Made by a program: the position numbers and the translations under genes. A model generated the notes under the pieces. It was not told where the DNA came from, made no database searches, and saw only the letters and a list, made by a program, of their open reading frames with translations. DNA of 6,865 bases from an uncultured Phycisphaerales bacterium. Lineage in GTDB: Bacteria > Planctomycetota > Phycisphaerae > Phycisphaerales > UBA1924. This document shows positions 1-4,988 of the stretch, in pieces; position 1 is the first letter of the stretch; each line of letters starts with the position of its first letter. Where the stretch lies: positions 1-6,865 of the forward strand of contig CALMQD010000296.1 in the NCBI GenBank assembly GCA_937871415.1, in the 5' to 3' direction.

Positions 1-600
1 AATCAGCGTCAGGACGTAGACGATCGCCACCGCGCCGATGTAGTAGTAGAAGTTGTTCCGCGGATCAGCCCGGTAGACGGCGAACCCGATCATCAGAATG
101 GCGAGGGCGATGCCCCCGATCAGGTACGGGTTGAACAGAAACTCCAGGGTTCTGTTGGTCGCGTCGACGAGCGCGCCGGTGCGTTGCTTGGGCTGCTTCA
201 CTTCGACCGCGGCTTTCTCGACGGTCTGGAGCGTCTTGCCCAGTTCGCGATTGAAGCCGCACGCGACGCAGAGCGTCTGTTTGCTCTTCATCGGGCTGCG
301 GCAGTTCGGGCATCCCTTGCTCGCCTCGGCGAGCGATTCATCGACCAGTTTGGCGAGCAGGTCGTCTCCGGCGGGCTCGGGTGGAACGGCCGACGGCGCG
401 GACCTCGAACCGGGCGCGACGACTCTCGTCGGAGCAGCCGCCGGAGCGACGCGGCGCGCCTGGGCTGCCCGGAAGCACGGGTCGCAGGTGTACCTGCCGG
501 CAGCGTCCTTGACGCGCGGCATCGCGGAACAGTCACGCCCGCACGAAACGCAAACCTTGCTGATCGCCGGGCGCCCGGTGGGCGCGGGTGTGTGGTCCAT
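1..600 (-). CDS. Zinc-ribbon membrane protein, partial (C-terminus off the left edge)
   Basis: The reading frame is open from an ATG at 600 to the window edge, giving 200 residues without a stop. Two Cys clusters are visible: C17-x2-C20 with C39-x2-C42, and C97-P-N-C100 with C111-x2-C114. Both have the spacing of small zinc ribbons; the second (CPNC, then CVACGFN) is typical of the short ribbons that planctomycetes place before membrane domains. Between them lies an Ala/Pro-rich linker (about 51-77). A hydrophobic stretch at about 158-176 and a second starting near 184 look like transmembrane helices, so the ribbons probably sit in the cytoplasm, joined to a membrane domain. Upstream of the ATG there is only a weak GGCGG-like ribosome site; an in-frame TTG at 642 has none, so I keep the ATG. 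The gene is divergent from the exported-protein gene. No function can be assigned. Seen: cysteines and hydrophobic segments. Inferred: zinc binding and topology. Confidence 0.82.
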   Translation of the reverse strand, partial: MDHTPAPTGRPAISKVCVSCGRDCSAMPRVKDAAGRYTCDPCFRAAQARRVAPAAAPTRVVAPGSRSAPSAVPPEPAGDDLLAKLVDESLAEASKGCPNCRSPMKSKQTLCVACGFNRELGKTLQTVEKAAVEVKQPKQRTGALVDATNRTLEFLFNPYLIGGIALAILMIGFAVYRADPRNNFYYYIGAVAIVYVLTLI

Positions 601-677
601 TGTCCGCCGGTTCCGTGCTGGTGCCGTGATCGTCTGACGCAAGAACGCCGGGAGCGGACAGTCTGGGTCCGAGAAGC

Positions 678-706
678 AGTCTAACAAGTTCGCGGGGGCC
701 CTTCAA
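678..706 (-). promoter_or_regulatory. Candidate sigma70-type promoter for the zinc-ribbon membrane protein gene
   Basis: Read on the minus strand, TTGAAG (706-701) is followed after exactly 17 bases by TAGACT (683-678). Each box matches the consensus at 4 of 6 positions. Transcription would start near 671 and leave an untranslated leader of about 70 bases before the ATG at 600. The position within the divergent intergenic region fits. In DNA this GC-rich, two AT-containing boxes at ideal spacing are suggestive but not proof. Confidence 0.4.
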
Positions 707-844
707 TAGGGGCATGGGCGGATCTACCTGACGTGGTCGGACCGCCCCCCACCCGGGGACGGTTTGGCCGGTAGAACCCGGGGGGTCGCCGCGCCGATAC
801 CGTTGCGCGGACCCTCGCGTTCCCGATCCACACCACGATGCAAT

Positions 845-848
845 GGAG
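845..848 (+). promoter_or_regulatory. Shine-Dalgarno GGAG that decides the start of the exported-protein gene
   Basis: Four in-frame ATGs lie at 843, 849, 855 and 861. GGAG at 845-848 lies 6 bases before the ATG at 855, an ideal spacing. The ATG at 843 has no purine-rich site in front of it. Starting at 855 also gives the cleanest signal peptide. Confidence 0.6.
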
Positions 849-854
849 ATGCAG

Positions 855-1748
855 ATGAAGATGCTGACCCGCACGATCGGCGCTGTGGCGCTGAGCCTGG
901 CCTTCGCCGCGCCCGCCGCTTTCGCCGCCGACACGGCCGACCTGGCCCCGAAGTACAAGACGGGCGACAAGGCGACGTACAAGTTCGACCTGACCCGCAA
1001 CGAGAAGACGGTCATCGCTTCGACGACTTCGCCGCTCTCTCGCGTGCGCACAATCACCCAGAGCGCGACCTTCGACATGAAGGTGACCGAAGCCTCGGAG
1101 TCGGGCACGACGATCACGCTCACACTCAAGGACGCGACCTGCAAGGTGCAGGACCCGGAGAAGTCGCTCGAGTTCTCGTCGAGCAAGCCCGCCGATGACA
1201 GCGACGCCAAGAACGAGCTGGTCAAGGCGCTTCGCCCGGTTGTCGGCGCGACGCTCACGTTCAAGTTTGATGCGCAGGGCAACGTCCTCTCCTGCTCAAC
1301 GGACGCGGAGCTCGTCAAGGCCTCCCAGTTCACGCAGGTCGCCGAGCAGCTCGTGAGCGATCAGTGGGGCCGCATGCGCTGGTCCACCGTGTTCTTCCCC
1401 AAGGCCGGCAACTCGACGGTCAAGGCCGGCGAGACGTGGAAGACCTCGTGCCCGATGACGGGCGCGGCGATCGGCAAGTTCCAGGCCGACATGGACTACA
1501 CCGTCAAGAGCGTCTCGCCCAAGCAGACGATCGTTGAGATGAAGGGCGCCTTCACGATGGAGCCCGATCCGAAGAAGGAGAAGGTCGCCAAGACCTCGAG
1601 CGTCAGCGGCTCGATGGCCTTCGACCCCGCCGCCCGCGTCGTCACCACGAGCGAGACCAACGAGAAGATGGAGATGCAGGTCTCGGCCCAGGGCATCGCC
1701 GTCGACCGCGACACCGACACGCAGGTGAAGATCACCCGCGCGAACTGA
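855..1748 (+). CDS. Exported lysine-rich protein, DUF6263-like
   Basis: The product is 297 residues and begins with a typical signal peptide: MKMLTRT, a hydrophobic core, then an A-F-A cleavage site after residue 24. The mature protein is rich in Lys, Thr, Ser and Asp and alternates short hydrophilic and beta-prone stretches. Features include an opening 'YKTGDKATYKFDLT' strand, a 'VVGATLTFKFDAQGNV' element at about 129-144, a 'KAGETWK' element at about 190-196, and a closing 'GSMAFDPAARVVTTSE' element at about 252-267. This order (a GDxxxY-type opening, a beta segment with DxxGxV, a vGexWk element, then a final D-x(3-4)-V strand) resembles the DUF6263 family of secreted proteins of unknown function. 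That resemblance is from memory, not a search. There are three cysteines (C96, C147, C199) and no lipobox, so it is probably periplasmic or secreted. The gene is a single transcription unit ending at a strong hairpin. Another start, four residues longer at 843, is possible. Confidence 0.83.
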   Translation: MKMLTRTIGAVALSLAFAAPAAFAADTADLAPKYKTGDKATYKFDLTRNEKTVIASTTSPLSRVRTITQSATFDMKVTEASESGTTITLTLKDATCKVQDPEKSLEFSSSKPADDSDAKNELVKALRPVVGATLTFKFDAQGNVLSCSTDAELVKASQFTQVAEQLVSDQWGRMRWSTVFFPKAGNSTVKAGETWKTSCPMTGAAIGKFQADMDYTVKSVSPKQTIVEMKGAFTMEPDPKKEKVAKTSSVSGSMAFDPAARVVTTSETNEKMEMQVSAQGIAVDRDTDTQVKITRAN

Positions 1749-1780
1749 CGCAGGCCCTCGCACAGAACACAACCAACTCT

Positions 1781-1817
1781 GCCGGCCCGGATCAGCCTCC
1801 GGGCCGGCGGTCGTTTT
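1781..1817 (+). terminator. Intrinsic terminator of the exported-protein gene, overlapping the kdsB 3' end
   Basis: GCCGGCCCGG (1781-1790) and CCGGGCCGGC (1799-1808) form a perfect 10-bp stem with an 8-base loop. On the plus strand TTTT follows at 1814-1817, five bases after the stem. The hairpin begins 32 bases after the stop of the exported-protein gene. The kdsB stop codon (1794-1792 on the minus strand) lies in the loop and the right arm codes for the last kdsB residues. In the minus direction the sequence after the stem is GT-rich with only short T runs, so termination there would be weaker. Confidence 0.72.
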
Positions 1818-2598
1818 GGGCCCGCGACCAGCGCGCGACGAACGCCTCGTACTGTTCGGGCGTGTCGATGCCGGCGTGCACCGCCTCTCGGGCGACGCGG
1901 GCGACCGCGATCCCCCACCCGTGTTCCAGAACCCGGAGCTGTTCGAGCTGCTCGGTCTGCTCCAGGGGTGTCGGGCTCATCGCGGCGTACTGCTCCAGGA
2001 ACTCCCGCCGGTACACATAGATGCCCACGTGACGCATCGGACGCGCGTGCGGAGACGGGCCCCGTGATTTCGCGTCGCGATCGAACGGCACGAGCGAGCG
2101 CGAGAAGTAGAGAGCCATCCCGTTGAGCGCGCACACGACCTTGACGCAGTTGGGGTCGAGCGGGTCGTCGGAGGAGGAAAAATCGGCGGCGGCGGTGGCG
2201 ACGCGGACGCGTGATTCCTTCAGGCGCTCGCCACGCGCCAGGGCATCCACGCTCTGATCGATGACCAAGGGGTCCAGTTCCGGCTCGTCTCCCTGCACGT
2301 TGACGATCACCTGATCGCGCGCCAGGCCGAGCAATTGGGCCGCCTGGGCAAGGCGCGAGGTGCCGTTGGGATGGGCGGCGTCGGTCAGCACCGCCTCGGC
2401 ACCGAACGCCCGGGCGGCGTCCCGCACCCGCGGATCGTCCGCGGCGATGACGATCCTCGAGAGCGATCCGGCGCGGGCGGCGGCCTCGTAGACGTGCTGG
2501 ATCAGGGGCTTGCCCGTTCGCGCGGCCAGAACCTTCTCGGGGAATCGCGTCGAACCGAGGCGGGCCGGGATGATCGCAACCGCGTTGGCGCCGGACAT
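1792..2598 (-). CDS. kdsB: 3-deoxy-manno-octulosonate cytidylyltransferase (CMP-Kdo synthetase)
   Basis: KdsB joins CTP and Kdo to make CMP-Kdo, the activated sugar for the inner core of lipopolysaccharide; it is cytoplasmic and Mg2+-dependent. The 268-residue product is full length for the family (about 245-260). Visible motifs in order are the nucleotide-binding opening IIPARLGSTRFPEK (9-22), HPNGTSR (76-82, the family's H-x-[SN]-G-T-x-R site), VNVQGDEP (99-106, with metal-binding D104), PNCVKVV (149-155), ALYFSRSLVPFDRD (162-175), RHVGIYVYR (189-197), SPTPLEQTEQLEQLRVLE (208-225) and GIDTPEQ (243-249, second metal-site D245). A longer in-frame extension upstream overlaps the TPR gene and is Arg-rich noise; the ATG at 2598 is preceded by GAGG at 5 bases and puts the motif at the proper N-terminus. 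It is the second gene of an operon, 26 bp after the TPR gene. One difference is Ser81 where most KdsB proteins have Glu in GTER. Confidence 0.96.
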   Translation of the reverse strand: MSGANAVAIIPARLGSTRFPEKVLAARTGKPLIQHVYEAAARAGSLSRIVIAADDPRVRDAARAFGAEAVLTDAAHPNGTSRLAQAAQLLGLARDQVIVNVQGDEPELDPLVIDQSVDALARGERLKESRVRVATAAADFSSSDDPLDPNCVKVVCALNGMALYFSRSLVPFDRDAKSRGPSPHARPMRHVGIYVYRREFLEQYAAMSPTPLEQTEQLEQLRVLEHGWGIAVARVAREAVHAGIDTPEQYEAFVARWSRAQNDRRPGG

Positions 2599-2624
2599 GG
2601 GGCCCTCGGATCGGGAGCGCACGC

Positions 2625-4172
2625 CTACTCCGCGGCGGGCGCCGCGCCGCCGGCGCCGCCCTTGAGCCGGCCGATGAGCGTCTTGAGCTCCTCGCGCTTC
2701 TGGCGGATGTCCTTGAAGTTGATCTGCTGGATCGCGATCGACGACGCGATCTTGTACGCCTCCTCGGCGTTGGCGAGGTCGTTCTGCTCGGCGCCGTGGG
2801 CCGCCAGAGCGCTCATCAACCCGTAACGCAGGTCCATGCCCTTGGCGTCGTTCGGATCGGAATGGGCCGCGAGCGCCTGGCGGTGGGTCTGGACCGACTC
2901 GTCGAGCCACCCGATCTGCTGAAAGGCCAGGCCCAGGATGTGGAGGATCTCGGCCCGGTTCTTGACGTCGCTCTTGGCTTCCTGCAGCTGACCGATGGCG
3001 TCCTCGTAGCGGCCGAGGGTGTAGTAGCGCTTGCCGAGCTCGAACTTGCGGACAAGGTCGGTGGGATAGGCCTTGACCTGCGCCTCAAGCGACTGGGCCT
3101 CGAGTTCCATGTATTGTCGCGCCGCGACCTTGAAAGCTCGCCGCGCGTCGTCGCCGGCGTCGGGGGCCTCGGCGGCGGCCTTCAGCTTCGCCACTTGCCG
3201 ACGCGACTGACGCAGGCGGATCGTGTCGGCCTTCTCAAGGAAGCGGTACTCCTGCGTCGCGGCATAGGCCTCGCGCGCCACGCTCGCCGCGGTCGATTCA
3301 TCCTCGGGCGTCGCCCGCTCGAGCAGCCGGTCGATGTACCGGATGATGTTCGGCCGGTCGAGCTTGTTGAGCTCGTAGTCCGCCTTGGCGGCGACGATCA
3401 GACGGTCCAGCGTCTCTTCGGTCTTGACGACGCGCTGCTCTTCGTCGAGCCGCTGCTGCCTGGCGGCGTCGCGGATGTTGGCGCGGAACCCGCCCTCGCT
3501 GGTGTTATCGAAGCCCCCCTTGGTCATCGTGCTCTCGGCGGAGATGTTCCGGATGAGAGCGCCCAGGCGCGCATCGGTCGGGTCGACGCGCAACGCGGCT
3601 TCGCCCGCCTCGACCGCGAGGTCGTACTTCTCGAACTTGCGCATCGCCTCCATGATGGCGACGAAGTGCTCCTTGCGGGGCTTCTTCTCTTTGCCGGCAG
3701 CGCCCAGGGCCCGCGGCGCGATCCACACCGCCGCCCCCTGAAGCCCGAGCAGCGCCGCGCCCTCGATCGCCTTGACGGCGTAGGACGCCTCCGCGGGGTG
3801 CACGCCCCACTCCAGGAGCGAGCGGAGGTACTTCTCGAGCTCGCCCTTGCCCTCGACCGCGCTCAGGACGTCTTTGGGCACACCCTTCCCGCCGGCGCCG
3901 AGGAACCCGGCGACCGACTTGAAGAAGCCCTCCAGGCCTTGCATGCTGGTGGGGTCCTGGCGCAGCCCGCCCAGCCACAGGCGCATGGCGTAGTCGAAGC
4001 TCCCCGTTTCATGGGCGGTGACGGCCCGCTCAAAGAACCGGGTCGCCCGATCGGGAGAGAAGGTCATCGGCGCCGGCGCGGGCTCCGAGCCGCCGGGGCT
4101 CGATGCGCCCGACGCGCCTTCACCCTGCGACTTCTTGTCCGAGTCGCCTTTCTTCCACGGAAAGATCGCCAA
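2625..4172 (-). CDS. Tetratricopeptide-repeat protein, cytoplasmic, upstream of kdsB
   Basis: The product is 515 residues with no signal peptide and no membrane segment, so it is probably cytoplasmic. It opens with MAIFPWKKGDSDKK and a low-complexity Ser/Gly/Pro linker to about residue 36. TPR-like helix pairs are visible at about 42-75 (ending 'LRQDPTS'), 172-200 (ending 'LRVDPTD'), 374-405 (LGKRYYTLGRYEDAIGQL) and 407-437 (LGLAFQQIGWLDESV). The middle (about 225-365) is charged, Ala/Arg/Glu-rich helix that could form a coiled coil. The C-terminus is a Gly/Ala tail. The start is TTG at 4172, backed by AAGGAG six bases upstream. It is the first gene of an operon with kdsB. TPRs are protein-interaction scaffolds; there is no catalytic motif, and co-transcription with kdsB alone does not prove a role in LPS assembly. 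Specific function unknown. Confidence 0.9.
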   Translation of the reverse strand: MAIFPWKKGDSDKKSQGEGASGASSPGGSEPAPAPMTFSPDRATRFFERAVTAHETGSFDYAMRLWLGGLRQDPTSMQGLEGFFKSVAGFLGAGGKGVPKDVLSAVEGKGELEKYLRSLLEWGVHPAEASYAVKAIEGAALLGLQGAAVWIAPRALGAAGKEKKPRKEHFVAIMEAMRKFEKYDLAVEAGEAALRVDPTDARLGALIRNISAESTMTKGGFDNTSEGGFRANIRDAARQQRLDEEQRVVKTEETLDRLIVAAKADYELNKLDRPNIIRYIDRLLERATPEDESTAASVAREAYAATQEYRFLEKADTIRLRQSRRQVAKLKAAAEAPDAGDDARRAFKVAARQYMELEAQSLEAQVKAYPTDLVRKFELGKRYYTLGRYEDAIGQLQEAKSDVKNRAEILHILGLAFQQIGWLDESVQTHRQALAAHSDPNDAKGMDLRYGLMSALAAHGAEQNDLANAEEAYKIASSIAIQQINFKDIRQKREELKTLIGRLKGGAGGAAPAAE

Positions 4173-4178
4173 CGCAAA

Positions 4179-4184
4179 CTCCTT
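4179..4184 (-). promoter_or_regulatory. Strong Shine-Dalgarno for the TTG start of the TPR gene
   Basis: On the minus strand AAGGAG (4184-4179) stands six bases before TTG (4172-4170). It is the best ribosome site in the window and supports the non-ATG start; MAIFPWKKG then directly begins the protein. Confidence 0.8.
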
Positions 4185-4210
4185 GCAGCGGGTCGGAACA
4201 GTGTTCGGCG

Positions 4211-4260
4211 TGACCGACCCGCGGGGTGCGAATCGTACAGAAAAGAGGCGGAGTCGGTCA
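4211..4260. repeat. Inverted repeat TGACCGAC / GTCGGTCA in the TPR/def divergent promoter region
   Basis: TGACCGAC at 4211-4218 and its exact reverse complement GTCGGTCA at 4253-4260 are 42 bp apart start to start, about four helical turns. One arm overlaps the -35 box of the candidate TPR promoter and the other falls just downstream of its predicted start, the geometry of a looping operator. Two 8-bp arms can also occur by chance in GC-rich DNA. Confidence 0.35.
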
Positions 4261-4261
4261 A
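4232..4261 (-). promoter_or_regulatory. Candidate sigma70-type promoter of the TPR-kdsB operon
   Basis: On the minus strand TTGACC (4261-4256, 5 of 6 consensus matches) is followed after 18 bases by TACGAT (4237-4232, 4 of 6). The predicted start near 4225 gives a leader of about 53 bases that includes the AAGGAG ribosome site. This is the best promoter candidate in the window. Confidence 0.5.
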
Positions 4262-4284
4262 CGTTGGGGAACTAGACTTGATGC

Positions 4285-4959
4285 ATGGCCCGAACAGGCG
4301 CCCGTAACTCGAATTCTCGGACGACCGGGGGCGCACCGCGCCCGCCGTTCGGCCCGCCGCCCGGGAGCATTGTTGACCCGTTGTCGCTGCGCATCGTGAA
4401 CTACCCGGACCCGGTCCTGCTGCACAAAGCGATGCCTATCACCGGCTTCGGGCCCGAGGTTGAGGCGGTCGCACGCCGGATGGTCGACCTGATGTTCGAG
4501 GCCGAGGGGATCGGGCTCGCCGCACCACAGGTGGGTCTGCCGTGGCGGCTGTTTGTGTGCCACGTGCCCGCGTACCAGCCGGACCCCAAGCAGACCGAGG
4601 GTGAACGCGTCCCGGCGCGATCGCCGGACGACACCCCCCCCACCGCGACTCGCGCCCCGCGGGTGTACATCAACCCGACGATCTCCGGGTTTGCCGGGCC
4701 GCTACTCCCGTACGAAGAGGGCTGCCTCTCGCTGCCCGATATCACGGGCGAAGTTCTTCGGCCCGAGCGGGCGACGATCCGGGCGTTCGACGAACAGGGA
4801 CGGGAGTTCACGCAGGAGGGCGCCGGCTTGCTCGCGCGCTGTTGGCAGCACGAGCTCGACCACCTGGAGGGCGTGCTGATCCTCAGCCGCATGAGCCAGG
4901 TTTCCCGCATGAAGGCTCGCGGCGCGGTGCGCGACCTGGAGAAGCGGGCCGCGCGCTGA
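4285..4959 (+). CDS. def: Peptide deformylase
   Basis: This metalloenzyme removes the formyl group from the N-terminal methionine of nascent proteins at the ribosome. All three family motifs are present: GIGLAAPQVG (75-84), EEGCLSLP (144-151) and QHELDH (188-193). The expected metal ligands are C147, H189 and H193, with E190 as catalytic base and Q82 also conserved. At 224 residues it is longer than the E. coli enzyme (about 169) for two reasons: a 34-residue Pro/Gly-rich N-terminal extension before 'LRIVNYPDPVL', and a hydrophilic insertion (about 96-125, Pro/Asp/Thr-rich) between motifs 1 and 2. The first in-frame ATG is at 4285; an in-frame stop (4279-4281) lies just upstream, so the start cannot be further upstream. 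There is no clear Shine-Dalgarno at the usual distance. The common partner fmt is not adjacent. The gene is divergent from the TPR gene and convergent with the GH3 gene. Confidence 0.95.
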   Translation: MARTGARNSNSRTTGGAPRPPFGPPPGSIVDPLSLRIVNYPDPVLLHKAMPITGFGPEVEAVARRMVDLMFEAEGIGLAAPQVGLPWRLFVCHVPAYQPDPKQTEGERVPARSPDDTPPTATRAPRVYINPTISGFAGPLLPYEEGCLSLPDITGEVLRPERATIRAFDEQGREFTQEGAGLLARCWQHELDHLEGVLILSRMSQVSRMKARGAVRDLEKRAAR

Positions 4960-4988
4960 GCCGCACTTTCGCGCGCTCAACGCCCCGC
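4944..4988. terminator. GC-rich dyad between the convergent def and GH3 genes
   Basis: GCGCGC at 4951-4956 can pair with GCGCGC at 4971-4976, and GCGGG at 4944-4948 with CCCGC at 4984-4988, around a 14-base loop. The structure spans both stop codons and the 17-bp gap between the genes. There is no T tract on either side, so it is not a classical intrinsic terminator. It could slow polymerase from both sides, or be chance pairing in GC-rich DNA. Confidence 0.25.

Larger units (their letters stand above)
601..854. other. Divergent intergenic region between the zinc-ribbon gene and the exported-protein gene
   Basis: This 254-bp stretch carries the upstream signals of two divergent genes. Besides the candidate minus-strand promoter at 678-706, it contains the octamer ACCCGGGG twice, at 751-758 and 776-783, in direct orientation about 25 bp apart. 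I found no convincing plus-strand -35/-10 pair for the exported-protein gene, and no open frame here with a ribosome site and coding-like third-position bias. Confidence 0.5.

Noticed and set aside
751..783. Direct repeat ACCCGGGG as a binding site
   Set aside because: Two copies of a GC-only palindromic core in DNA of this composition are easily chance; no promoter boxes are nearby to relate them to.
533..1333. Minus-strand frame of 266 codons antisense to the exported-protein gene
   Set aside because: It has no ribosome site, overlaps the zinc-ribbon gene start, and its C-terminal part is Arg/Pro/Gly-rich intergenic translation. The sense frame has a signal peptide and Shine-Dalgarno.
2599..2910. 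N-terminal extension of kdsB by 104 codons
   Set aside because: The extension is Arg/Gly-rich, overlaps the TPR gene in another frame, and the proper KdsB N-terminus with a GAGG ribosome site begins at 2598.
2796..4307. Open plus-strand frame of 503 codons antisense to the TPR gene
   Set aside because: Composition is Arg/Leu/Gly-biased with no domain, and it overlaps both the well-supported TPR gene and the def start. It is a shadow of high GC third positions.
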